Part shown: one piece after another, positions 52,301 to 64,000 of the stretch
Numbering within the stretch: the stretch's first letter is position 1
Layout: each line of letters opens with the position of its first letter
Assembly: GCF_964340395.1 (NCBI RefSeq)
Contig: NC_135570.1
Location: forward strand, 14,755,322 to 14,819,321
Direction of reading: 5' to 3'
Source: Glandiceps talaboti
Taxonomy: Eukaryota > Hemichordata > Enteropneusta > Spengelidae
DNA: 64,000 nt
The notes under the pieces: model-generated
The model's input: only the letters and a program-made list of their open reading frames with translations
Databases searched by the model: none
Told to the model about the DNA's origin: nothing
Position numbers and translations under genes: made by a program

Positions 52301-54061
52301 TTACATATCACTTTCATGTCATTTTTGAAGCTAGCACGCATTACCTTAATACTGTATTTCAATTGAGTTCTGTCTTCAATCGACTTGTAATGAAAATCAA
52401 AATCAATGCAACTCTTGTTGTAAATTGACCCCGTAAATATCGTTTGACTTGGTGAAAGATTTGTGGTCTTGGCCATCTAAGGAGTGTCATGATATTAACC
52501 TACAATTGCACTCATACTGATTATTTGAGCTCTCCTGAGAAATATCGGAATATTAGAAAATGGGAAAGAGCAGTTCTGGCAGGAAAGTTAAGTACGTATT
52601 TACATGTGATTTGCGTTAGGTCTAAATCCACTGATGGAGAAACACAGAGTGTTAATGTTATATATCACTTTAGAACATTTGAAGTACGGATCGCTGACTT
52701 TGCTGAAGACCGTTGGGATGTACAAGATGACTCCTATGTGTGCTGCATTTCACGGTTCAAGACTGCTGACTTAAGCATTACAGCTATTCCCACTTGCACG
52801 CAGTCCTGGAATTACGGTTAACATTCTAATTAGCCAGTGTAGGGGCATAGCATCTTGGTTTTGGTTTTCTAACACGTTGCTACATGTTAGATCATATCAC
52901 TTGTCTAAACTTTGCAACTCCTATGGGGCAAAACTTCAGTATCGTCATCTTTGCTCTGCTCTCAACTGGGGGCACAGGAGGTCAGCACTTGAAGGAGGTA
53001 GCAATCCCCAAGTTCTCCCCTTACACTAATGTTTCTGATTATATAGTTTGAGACTGTGCATGACCTGAATGTAGCACCCGGCTCAGTCATGATAAGGTGT
53101 TTTTTTTTACTCCAAAAGATTGTCTGTACTACAATATCTCATTTAAAACAAGATACCTTTGCTAAGGTTTTGGAACGTAGTGACTGACAGAAATCTGATA
53201 AAATTTTTTATCATGGACAAATATCTAGGGACTGCCACCCTGTCTTGTTTGCAGTGTCATAGTTCAAATGTCGCCTGTCATTGATTTGCATATTTTTCTG
53301 AGGAGCGTTTGTGATTCTTTCAAATGTTTGCTCCAAAGTCTATGGTTTAAGGAAATACGGTTGTCTTTGTGATCTATCAGTAATTTGAATCAAACTACTC
53401 AAACAGGGAAAAGAAATTAGAAACAGAAATTATCAAAGTTTTACCGCTGTAGTTCTTGTGATTACTTCAGAAATCATTCTATAATCACTTGAAATTGCAT
53501 TTTAGTCTAGACAATTCTGATCCGAGTCGCTTTTAGTAGATGATGTTTTATTTTTCAATTTGGTGCCAATACCGGACAGTATTTGTTCGTAGCGTGACGT
53601 CTGCAGGAAAGACGTTATCAGAAACTGTCTTGAAGAAAGAAATCAATGTTTAGTTGTCAGGACAGTAGAATGATGGACAGACTTACAAGTAACTAGGTAC
53701 AACACAAGATGATGTAGGAGTCCGAATGTCGGGTGGTGACTCGATTTAATTTGTTTTTGTAGCGTGAGATGAGAGGAGACGTGGAGCGCCGATAAGGCAG
53801 CTTTGAACAGCGTTTTAACAATGAGTAGAACACCTTATTACTGTTTGCTTCAACATTGATCATTGAATGTAATTGGCAAAATTATCAATTTCTAGAATTA
53901 AGACAACGGCAGTACCGGGTTAAAAGGGAATGGTTTTCCCCTGAGATTGTGTAGGCAGTGTTCTACATCAGAGTTATTGCACATGCCAGATTTCTGACGA
54001 TGATAAGTTTTCCATTATCGGGCCAAATATTTGCCTTGCCTAAAAGGACGGGAAAGGCTGT
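52301..54061. other. Presumed intron, non-coding
   Basis: A + frame of about 110 codons (52489-52821) begins with a plausible ATT/ATG context but has no recognisable domain and no splice context I could confirm. Otherwise nothing. Confidence 0.45.
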
Positions 54062-54320
54062 TTTTAAAACATTTCCTGTGAGATGGAAAACCTGCTAGTG
54101 CATTGTAAGACGAAAGGAAAGGAAGGTGGGGACTTTCCTTTCCCTATATCAGTTCCTGTTGTCATGGTTACTTGGCAAGATGCTGTGAGATGAAGCCCTG
54201 CATCTATTTTATCTGCCTGTTTCTGCCTTTGTTTGATATGAACAACATCAAAGAGAGCTTTTAATGTCATGAATTCCTGACTGGTTGGTTGCCATGGAAA
54301 CCCTACATCACTTCCTGTTA
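54062..54320. promoter_or_regulatory. Candidate intronic regulatory cluster (kappaB, X-box-like and ETS motifs)
   Basis: Within 260 bp: GGGACTTTCC (54129-54138), a perfect kappaB-type site inside a GGAAAGGAA/TTCCTTTCC foldback; GTTGTCATGGTTAC (54158-54171) and GTTGCCATGGAAAC (54288-54301), both like RFX X-boxes; and TTCCTG words resembling ETS sites near 54072, 54154 and 54312. Local composition departs from the surrounding G+T-rich intron. The motifs are seen; enhancer function is inference. Confidence 0.35.
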
Positions 54321-56549
54321 GTTTAATTATTCAGAAAGGAAACAATGTAGTTACAGTAAAAATGGTATGCATGTATGTAATTTGAAGTGAAATAATTTAA
54401 AAGTAGAGATTAATTTATAACTGAAATTGAATAATCTTGTTCTGAATTTCAACCTATTACTGAGACTACCCTCACCTCTGACCTGAATATGTAATTGGCA
54501 CAAAATCAGCTTGACCTTTGACCTGGGGAACACAAAAAACACTGATACATTTCTTAAACAAGGAAGGGCTCTTTCCCCAGGTTTACACAGGTAAATATGC
54601 AGCTGCAATGCCCTATCCAGGTTTTTATAGCTGAAACAGGAAATTTCCTTGCCTGTTCTTTCATAGCCAGAGAATAAACTGCTTGCCTGAAGCACAAATG
54701 CGAGTGAAGTGACTTCCTATAAAAACATCTGCTTCTGCCTTCCAAATGACATGTTTTGTTGCAACGTTTGACTTTCCTTTGATGTACTAGCAATATTGGA
54801 AAATGGCTTTGTGAAATGATAGTGGCATCCTCCTTTGTAGCATCTCCCAGGTATTCTTTACTTTCCTCTTCATCATCCCTGTCACCAAGACAACAGAGGA
54901 TTTCCGTTCATTCGATACAAAACGAGACACAAAGTAGCCATGTTCTGAATTGTATGATTAGCTCAAAGCTTATTTAGCAATGTTCCTATTTCAGCAAAAA
55001 AAAAAAAAAAAATGTTTGTGTGATATTACAATGAGTATTTGATTACACTATTCTTACAAGTGTGCATTTAGCCCTCTAGAAACATCTCTTTTGTGCAAAT
55101 CTGAAGATAAGTACAGAGGGCAAAATCAAACGAATATATATTAAATTGAACAAAAACAGATGTACGAGTCAAGACAACATCTGTATCTTGTGATGCTGCA
55201 CATATATGCGTGACAATAGTAGTAATTCATTGATGTTAATATTGCTAAAACGCTAATCCTATGTATTAAGTTATTTATTTTATTGTTCGTTACGAATTAA
55301 TGTTGATATCATAGCCGATAGAATTTCATGAATGAAGCTTATCCAAAGTTATCTTTGTGGTTTTAGAAAGACTCTTAAATAGATAATTGATGCTGTAGCT
55401 AGTATAATTTTAGTACAAGAACTTGGAGTGTGACAGCTGGAGAAGTGGGGGGGGGGGGGTTAGCATAGAACAAAGGGAGATTAAATTGAAATCAAGGTAA
55501 ACTGTCAAGTACATCTTTTGACATTCAGAATTCAATTGTTTATAATTAGCTGACCATGATGCAGTGTTCTTGCTGTTTCGAAACAGTTGCTATAACGACG
55601 GTATGTGTGCCAGTGTACATGTATATGCACGTGTACAAGAAAATTAATCTTTCTGCTACATATGAATAGTTGGTAACTTTCTATAGTGTGTGTGTCAATG
55701 TACAGCCTGTATGTACATTGTGTACATGTATGTGTCGAGTATACATGTATCATCTCTGTATATCACTATACATGTATGTGTAGATATATGTGGGTGTATG
55801 TGTGCTCAGGTATGTGCTCTACTTCATGTATAACTGTTGGTTAAATTCCCTCAACTCTACTCCAGTTTTGAAGGGAAATCTTTGAAATACAAATATACAT
55901 AGGAAACTCTTTAAGGTTTTTAACCTTAGGTGACTGCCCTCAACAAATGAATTTGATGCAATGTCAATTGTAATGTGAAAATTGTAATGATGAGCAAAGT
56001 GTTTGGATTGAAATTTTATAGCTATTTTTGATGTAAAAGCTTACTACTGGCATAATTTTTAAAACTATCGGTATATTGTGAAATTATTGCAAAATAAAAA
56101 AAGAAATTATTAAAAAATTGTAGAAAGTTGTGCCAAAATTTTAGCCCTAAAAGTGAAAGTGTCAATCTTGTTCCGTAAATTTGCATATACATGGCTGTCA
56201 TGTTCTAGAAAGGGAATTTGTTCATGTATGGAGCTAAATGAGGAAAGGCTAAGTTAATACTGAATGTCTGTTAGGAAGCGAAGGTGTTGAACTACTACTG
56301 ATTATAAAGGTTGAGCTTATAGAATACAAACGTAGGGAGATCTGGCAAGTGATAGCCAAATTTAATTTGATCGATTATTTCAGCGGAAGATTAAAATGAT
56401 TTTTGATTACAGTGATATATCATAATTACTTTTATACATGGTTATGATCTATATGGAATGATGAAATGATTAATAAACATCTTCAACTGACAAGAAATTT
56501 TCCTTACTTCAGCAGTCCTTGGACTAAGTGGGTTGCAGTGAACGTGATA
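54321..56549. other. Presumed intron, non-coding
   Basis: An A-run near 54996-55012 and a G13 run at 55447-55459. A minus frame of 114 codons (54351-54695) has no recognisable domain. The stretch 55600-55800 is rich in ACATGTA words. Confidence 0.5.
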
Positions 56550-56905
56550 AGAATTGACAATGAAATATGTGATGTGTCCGTCCGTCAGTGTGTTTGTAAG
56601 AATTCATGGTAAACTATGTGTGATGTGTCCGTCTGTTAGTGTGTTCGTAAGAACTGAGTATAAACTGTGTGTGATGTGTCCTTCAGTGTGTTCGTAAGAA
56701 CTGAGTATAAAGTGTGTGTGGTGTGTCCATCCGTCTTTCTGTCAGTGTGTTTCAGCAAGAATTAATGAGACACTGCCTGTGATGTGTCCGTCCGTCAGTG
56801 TGTCTGTAAGAATTGACGATAACTACACATGATGTGTCCGTCAGTGAGTCTGTAAGCATTGACAGTAAACTGCATGTGATGTGTCTGTCAGTGTGTGGGT
56901 GAAGT
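56550..56905 (+). repeat. Minisatellite, about seven units of 47-61 bp
   Basis: Units carry GATGTGTCCGTC, CAGTGTGT and GTAAGAATTGA-like words. Starts of the GATGTGTCC anchor are near 56571, 56622, 56673, 56720, 56781, 56831 and 56878. The modal spacing is about 51 bp. Moderately diverged. Confidence 0.9.
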
Positions 56906-58871
56906 ATGGGAAGTGACGTGACATGCCAAACCCAGCAGGATAAAACACACAAATAGTTGGCCAAATTACAAGGGCCCTGTTACAACACTAAGACGTTTAT
57001 CCATTGTGGAATAACAGTTTAGTTTGGGGGAAGTCCTGGCTTTCAATACTGCCTGTGAGAGTGAGTTCCTCGGATGTTTATAGCCGAAGTGGTGCAGGGG
57101 ACATGAAGATTGAAATTAACCAGAGCCCTGAAGAATTTCAGGATCTGTTCCATGTGTGTTTGATGTTTGAGCTCAGTGCACAAAATCTATAGAAGTGTGG
57201 TGGATTGTTAAATTCACAGCCGATAAAGTTTCATGGATGTAGGCGAGAGATGGAAACGTGTACCTTCTTAAGATAAAAGTGAGAAGTCTCGGCCCCAGCA
57301 TACTTCCGCTACCCCTCCAGCTATTCTGTTAATAGAGAAACACATGTTATAGGCCTTCCGATGAAATCCAACATAGTAAGAGTATTTGGTTTGGAATTCA
57401 GACTGTATATACTATTATGGACTGGCGACTGTAACCTCTTATAGGGAAAGGCAATCCATTAATGGAGTGCTGGATAGTTACAGGGAGAGGCGTCGTCTTG
57501 CTGTATTTTGACCTTTTTAACCTTTCGCCATCTTTAGGGATTATCTTAAAAAGTCTCAGACTCCATAATTTTGACTTGTATTAGAGTGACCCTATTTTTT
57601 TTCTGTTTCTCACTACCCGACAGACCCAAATTTTCAGCTCCAACATCAAAATGAAATGTAAAAAAAATTATTTTCGCCCACTCTTAATATTTTGCAAAAC
57701 AGTGCCATCTCTGGCAAGAATAAGAAAGTGCCTGGACTGTCAATATCATCTTCAGTCATGGCAGTGATGATGACACTTGTCTCACGAACAGAGGATTTTT
57801 TTTTCATGACAAGAAGTTATTCAAGTACGGGGGTTGTGAACATGCCAATTGTGTAGAGAAGCTCGGGTTTGTTACTAGGAATCCAATAAAAAGAAGATAG
57901 AGAGGAGGAAAAGGGGAGGCAGGGAAACATGAAGAAGATAATTTTTACTTTTTTTACTTTTTTTTTAAAAATCGATTGACCGACCCATAGTTGACATGAA
58001 AAAGTAGTCAGAAACATTTTTAAAAATAAGGTCATCCTTATCATAGTTCCTGTAGTGTGGAGAGAAATGGTCTCTCTTTGCATTAAAACCTGCCTTGCTG
58101 TACTCCTTCAGTGTATGTGGTAGTTGTTCATGTATGTGAAAGTTTTCCCGGCGTGAGCTCAATTAGGAATCCTGGACTGGCATAGTGCGATAGTACATTG
58201 CCTTTACCTAGATATCAGTGAATAGCAAAGAATTCAAAGACAAGGGTATTGTCTGTGGACAGCAAAACAGCTTAGTGTGAGGGGGGACTTTTCATGGCAT
58301 TGTCCAACAAATTGCTCTGAAGAGGCGTTCCATGGTGTACCTTGAATAGACACCTGCTGAGATGAAAAGTAGCTAGCCTATAAGGAAAAGCATTTACATG
58401 TGTTCAGTGTGAATGTTAAGTGCGTGTCACACATTAAGACCATTGCAATACTGTACAAATATTTTGAAAGGAGTACTGAAGTAGGACTTCCACACAACAA
58501 AACTAAAAACAAACTAACTAACTACGTGCTCTAGTACTTCTCATGGTTACGATCAAGAGAATTGAAGTCTAGATGGCAAGCTACCAAATTCTCAAACTTA
58601 ACCAGTCAGTGACTGGAAATGCAGAGTTAGAATTTTAAAGGCCATGAATTCAATCCCAGGGTTCTTGTATTAGTGTTGTCAAACCAGTGGAGCCATAAGG
58701 ACTTTTTCTACAACTCTACCAAACAACTGTTTTTCACACTTGAAATTTAGGTTTGTAACCAAAGTGGACCTTTAACTTCCATGTTTGACAGTCAGAATTA
58801 GCCACAAGAACTATTTCCGCAACAGTTTTCTATTAATTTCTGTCAGTCTAACAGTAACAGCACCACCATAT
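56906..58871. other. Presumed intron, non-coding
   Basis: About 2 kb with no gene or repeat recognised. Confidence 0.5.
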
Positions 58872-59100
58872 AAATTTGGTAGTCTAGATACGATATCCAA
58901 TAGTCTGTGCCCAAGACTACTGCTACATGTGATTTGGTAGTCTAGATACAATGTTTAGTAGTCTATATGTCTTGGACTACTGCTAATTTGGTAGTCTAGA
59001 TATGAAATTCAGTAATCTGTGCCCAGGACTACTGCTAATTTTGTAGTCTAGAATGATACAATGTGTAGTAGCCTGTGTACACTGGACTACTGCTAATTTA
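58872..59100 (+). repeat. 54-bp repeat family, short array (forward orientation)
   Basis: Four units (starts about 58872, 58932, 58986, 59038) share TTTGGTAGTCTAGATA, an AGTAGTCT word and GGACTACTGCTA. Unit 2 is the perfect reverse complement, over 53 bp (58932-58984), of a unit in the downstream array (59924-59976). Units here are more diverged and vary more in length than in the other array. Confidence 0.95.
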
Positions 59101-59815
59101 GAACCCTGAAATCCAATCTTTAAGTGTTGTGATTAATTACACTTTATTAACCAGTTCTGTGTACACAAGTCATATACATATCAGACTGCTTCCAGTCACC
59201 CCCCCCCTCTGATTCCCCCTACCCCACCAGCTCTGTGATAAACCTTTGTTATTTAAAATCCTGAACTACCTTTGAAACCAGTGTAAAATCACAAAGTTGC
59301 CAACTTGGTGAATACTTCTTATCACGAACATTTGGCAAAAAGCCACTGTTGCAATTTCAAATATTGTACAGAATATAAATCAAACTATAAGTACCTTTAT
59401 AATGAAATAATTAAATAATTCGAGCAAACATATTCAATCAATACATTTTAGACGGACATCATGTTGTTGTACATGCTGTATTAGTATATATATATATACA
59501 AGCTAAATTTTTTATTTTTCCATTTTAAACAGGATTTTTATTTTCTGTAAACTTGCATTGTCAATGCATCCTCAGTATTTAGTCTGTCCTTGGAGGCAGT
59601 GTTTGTTCCAGAAAGTTGAACAGCAAAGACTGTAGAGTGTTAAAACAATAGAAAGAATGAACAGTGTGAACTGTGGGATGATTTCACTGTTTTAAAACAA
59701 TGGTTATTCAAATCATGTAAAGAGGTTTTATGAGATTAAATTGTGGCTAAAACAGTTGTTGGTTGTGGTACTGAAACACTGTTATACCTTCCAACATACG
59801 ACTGGGCTCAAATCT
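59101..59815. other. Spacer between inverted minisatellite arrays
   Basis: About 715 bp of unique AT-rich sequence with a C8 run near 59201 and a TATATATATATA tract near 59486. It would be the loop if the two arrays pair. Confidence 0.6.
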
Positions 59816-60484
59816 AGCAGTAGTCCAAGACACACAGACTACTAAATATTATATCTAGACTACCAAATTAGTAGTAGTCCAGGACACATAGCCTACTAAA
59901 CATTGTATCTAGACTACCAAATTAGCAGTAGTCCAAGACATATAGACTACTAAACATTGTATCTAGACTACCAAATTAGCAATAGTCCAGGACACATAGA
60001 CTACTAAACACTGTATCAAGACTACCAAATTAGCAGTAGTCCAGGACATATAGACTACTACACATTGTATTCTAGACAACCAAATTAGCAGTAGTCCAAG
60101 ACACACAGACTACTAAACATTATATCTAGACTACCAAATTAGCAGTAGTCCAGGACACATAGACTACTAAACATTGTATCTAGACTACCAAATTAGCAGT
60201 AGTCCAAGACACACAGACTACTAAACATTGTATCTAGACTACCAAATTAGCAGTAGTCCAAGACACACAGACTACTAAACATTATATCTAGACTACCAAA
60301 TTAACAGTAGTCCAGGGCACATTGACTACTAAACATTGTATCTAGACTACCAAATTAGCAGTAGTCCAAGACACACAGACTACTAAACATTGTATCTAGA
60401 CTACCAAATTAGCAGTAGTCCAAGACACACAGACTACTAAACATTGTATCTAGACTACCAAATTAGCAGTAGTCCAGGACACAT
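59816..60484 (-). repeat. 54-bp repeat family, long array (inverted orientation)
   Basis: Twelve full units and one partial, starting at 59816, 59870, 59924, 59978, 60032, 60087, 60141, 60195, 60249, 60303, 60357 and 60411, with a 20-bp remnant to 60484. All are 54 bp except one of 55. Within each unit AGTAGTC and GACTACT form a 7-bp stem around an 11-base loop. Units are highly alike, so the array is recently homogenised. It is the reverse complement of the family at 58872-59100. Confidence 0.97.
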
Positions 60485-60590
60485 GAAAATTGTACATGAA
60501 AGCATTCATATGACCAAGTGTAGACTTTACTTTCAAGCCTGACATGGTGTGTATGTACACAAATATTACCTTCCTATATCAATGGAGGGA

Positions 60591-60606
60591 GGGGGGGGGG
60601 GGGGGG
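60591..60606 (+). repeat. Poly(G) run, 16 bases
   Basis: Sixteen G about 105 bp after the inverted array, flanked by GGAGGGA and TAGAGGGG. A G-quadruplex is possible if single-stranded. Confidence 0.9.
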
Positions 60607-63600
60607 TAGAGGGGTTTGTTACCAGGCCATACCTCATAAAGGTTGTAGATATTTAAGTCCGTCTATTGTGATGACATTGTTATTCTCGTTTCAGCTGAAC
60701 ATGTTGAACAATTCGCTTTTAAATGATAATACTATTATGAACCAAAATATACTCTCAAAGCTGTGAAATAAAAATGAGAATTTTATGAAAATCTTTGAAA
60801 TAAAAAAGAAAGCCATTGTGTATACATTGAAATGAAATATGAGAATAGATATATAGGGAATGATTGTAACAACTGTTTGACTGATTTTTAGGGCAACAGG
60901 AGGACGATAATTGTTGGCGTATAGGGATTCCCCCTCGCAATCCTATTTGTATTTTTAGTAGTGGCTTCTATGAAAAAAAATAACTTGATTAGCTCAATCT
61001 CATATTTTTCAATAAATTGTTTGAAGTTTTCCATAATGTCGGGATCGCTAGTAAATTGATGAGTAGTCTAGATTAGTTAATATGTAGATAATGCGAGTAC
61101 TTCGGTTCGTACAAGTAGTAGACAAAAAAAATATTACTGTTGGTACGCGGGACATGAATGCTAATGAAGATGCTAATTTCCTCTAGCCAGGTTTTATGGT
61201 AGCCGGAGTGCTTCACGTATGAATAAGCTAACAGGAAGGGTTAACGTTATACAGTGTAGATTTTCATAAAATTCTCATTTATTTACATTAATGTAACCGT
61301 GCCTCAAGTCAAATGATAAATGGAAACCAAAATGAAGGACTACCTTTGTAGGTATTAAAGAAAATGTGTTTGGATTGTTATACTTTATGGTGAAATTTGG
61401 GTACTTTGGAAATACGTGTGAATTTGCTGCAGGCAATTTTGTCAAGTTTGTGAAATAGAGAGTAAGTGAAGGTCAGTGTGAAAGTTGAATAATGTCAAAA
61501 CGCATCTTTGTGTTTGAAAAAGTTCTGATGTATGAATTTCTGACATTCTTGTTCTAATAGTACGACTGAAAGCAAAAAGGTTAATTTGAAAGTTAGAGTA
61601 AGTATTGAAAAAAGTCTTTGTCACATAAATTAAAAATACTTGAATAATGACTTGACTCCTGGGGTTACTGACATTTTTGGTTTGAATGCAGAAAATATAA
61701 GTTGCAACTGATGAACTCTAGGTTCATACTATTTGTAATGAAAATTTCTACTCACAGAATAAAAATTTTTGATTGCTGCCAAGAAATGTTTTGAGAAATT
61801 TTCATTGCCAAAAATAAAACTTGTAATGGTGAAGTAATGCATGTTATGAAATATGAAAAAAGATCTGATTTTCTGTGTATAGTGTTGTATGAATTATAGA
61901 GAACAATGGAACAAGAAAGATGAAAATAGTTTGAAATTGATAAAAAAAGAAAAGATTCCAAGATAAGAACAAATATGTAAAAAGGAAATAATCTGAAAAT
62001 ATGGGCATGTTTTAACTGTAACTCTTTGTATCGCTAGAGATGTGATTGGAGGCTGGCTAAAACTTTTGATATAATTGGCTGAGAAGTTAAGTAGCATTTT
62101 GAAGCCATGTCTTGTCAGAACAATGAATGTGAGAACTGGACACAATGCAATGTACTGTCTCCCCGTGGAATTCACTGCATATATTTACAGCTGTGAGGCA
62201 CCAGTTTACACCAGGAGTCATGTCAAAACCGTGATATAATTCGCTGGCTTTCAGAACGTGATATCTAGTGTAAGAACTTGTATGCATTTCAAAGTTGCAT
62301 TGGTAAAACCAGGTATTTTGAGATTATGGTGTTCCTCTATTAGTTGTGGAGTGGGGTATTACCATGACAATCACAAAGCTTTGTTCACAAAGGCTAAATA
62401 AATCAATGCATCTTTGTGTGTAGCGCAAATGGCGGAGTTGGGAGAGGGCCTATTAAACTGCAGACAGCTCGGTGCTAGGTCCATTTAGCTGGCACAAATG
62501 TAGCCCCAAATGACGCTGTGAATGGAGTGCTATTAATGATTCATAGCCGAGTGTGTGTCTACATTATGCTGACTTTACTTGCCCATTGATATCACTCATT
62601 CTATAAGATTCAAGGGTTTTGTCCAACAAAAAAAAAAAGTTCTCCGAACAAAAGTATGGAAACTTTGTTAGAAAACGTTGACGTGACAAAGTGTGTGGTA
62701 CGACAGTATGATTGCGTTCACAATACTGGGCCTCGTCAGGAGAGTGTTAAAGTGATGTCGTCTGCCCCTGACTTGGAGTCAGTCATAATGATGAAAAATG
62801 TAGCCTTTCGTCCATCTAGGCTTTGAAGACGAGGGAGACTAGAGAAACAAAGTGGTTGATGGACGACAGACTCGTAATTATGTCTTGAAAGGCATGGAAA
62901 AAATAACTTCACACCTTCAAAGTCTCGAGTCCTTCCTCTAAGAGAATGGTGTAAATGCTAGTTAATAGGTAGGAGTTAGAAGATGCCTGAGTGTCTCCAA
63001 ATCCATTTCAACATCTACTCAAGCTTTTTTTTGTTGTTCTCCAGTAATTTGTGTCAAATAGATGTGGTGAAACTTTACTACCCCATAAACAAGACATCCT
63101 AGGTCCTCTAAGTACCGAACTCACCGTCGGATATCCTTAAGCTGACAAGAGACATTTTCTTTAGAAGAATTCCTGCTAAACCAACACAAACCAGAACTAT
63201 TAAAAACAATACTTGCTTAATGATGAAAGAAAACGGTCTATCATTCCAGTCCCACCATTACACAGAAAAACAAGTTTATGGCCGTACCTTGAATGCAGGT
63301 AAATTAACAGTCATAAAAATCAGAGACAGTTATTGTTTGCTGGCTCCCACCATTGTGAGGAAAACCAACAAAGTACGATAAGTAATCGTCTAAGAGAAGC
63401 TGATGATTGTGTGCCACCCAGAAACACAAGAAAAGTGTTTTTTAGCCAGCTTTTAAATGCAACTCTTGTCTACTACAAGTAATGTACTTTCTTCGTGAAG
63501 TATGCGTTAGTATAAAGCCTCACGTAAATCAATCTGTTCACATTTTATATATACAGTGTCAGTTTTGAAGCAGTGGTGTCACAGAAACACGTCTCTTTTT

Positions 63601-64000
63601 AGAATAAAACTTGTACACAAGATGTTGTGTGTCGATATAATGGCAAAGGTGGATAATCTTTTCTCTGATCTCGGTAAACAGTGCAAGTGAAGTGCTTAGC
63701 TGTTGATGTATTTACAATCCCACACATACTGGAATATGAATCTCTAAGCTGATAATGTCATCTGTTTGTGAATTTTGTCCTCCAGAAAACAATTTCAAAT
63801 CTGATGCACATATTATCACTGTTGGTTTGTCGTTAAATAGTGTCACCAAAACACCAAAAAAAAATGGTATTTGATTTCCTGAAGTAAAATCAGTGAGAAG
63901 AACATTACAAACAAATTCTACTTTATCTCATTCTCCAATGTATTCATGACCTGTAGTTGTTGTTTGTAATTCAGAACAAAAAAAAAAAATGGCAGCAATT
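60607..64000. other. Presumed intron, non-coding
   Basis: About 3.4 kb of AT-rich sequence with short A runs. No exon, RNA gene or mobile element recognised. Confidence 0.5.

Noticed and set aside
52489-52821. 110-codon + frame in the presumed intron
   Set aside because: No recognisable domain, no convincing splice sites at its ends, and length within chance for nearly 40 kb scanned in six frames.
54351-54793. Minus-strand frames of 114 and 79 codons
   Set aside because: They overlap in different frames with no motif; the minus-strand bias follows from the strand composition of the intron.
59816-60484. CRISPR-like regular array
   Set aside because: Units are continuous 54-bp tandem repeats with no unique spacers, in eukaryotic-looking DNA with no cas genes.

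Overview
This window looks like nuclear DNA from a metazoan, most likely a marine invertebrate. It is AT-rich, has no compact operon-like genes and no long open frames apart from simple-sequence artefacts. It is full of long microsatellites, minisatellites and short dispersed repeats, and it carries one tRNA-derived SINE. I cannot name the species or phylum from the sequence.

Layout. Positions 1-24,300 are CpG-rich, mostly unique sequence that I read as intergenic or 5'-flanking DNA. They hold long simple repeats: two pentamer arrays, a trinucleotide array, and CT, CATA, CA, ATTC and CCAT tracts. They also hold a nine-unit 48-bp minisatellite with a CACGTG in every unit, a SINE, and two pairs of dispersed elements (about 4.8/14.3 kb and 11.1/19.1 kb). 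A stretch ending in a strong splice-donor sequence at 13,489 could be an untranslated first exon.

The only coding exon I can support is short and on the + strand, at 24,337-24,451. It encodes a signal-peptide-like N-terminus and stops at a consensus donor (CAAG|GTAGGT) in phase 1. That is a common design for secreted or membrane receptor genes whose first coding exon is followed by a very long intron. No acceptor or second coding exon was recognised downstream. From about 25.9 kb to the end the + strand becomes visibly G+T-rich and CpG-poor, as expected of a long, transcribed and gene-body-methylated intron, so I read 24.45-64 kb as mostly intron of that gene.

This presumed intron carries many minisatellites of different ages: 34-bp units at 35.1-35.7 kb, about 51-bp units at 56.6-56.9 kb, and older diverged arrays at 33.0, 34.5, 38.7, 39.8, 40.9, 44.0 and 44.9 kb. 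The most striking structure is one 54-bp repeat family present as two arrays in opposite orientation (58,872-59,100 and 59,816-60,484). An RNA crossing both would fold into a long, imperfect double-stranded hairpin. A possible eroded antisense coding relic lies at 28.6-29.9 kb, and a cluster of motifs resembling an enhancer lies near 54.1-54.3 kb.
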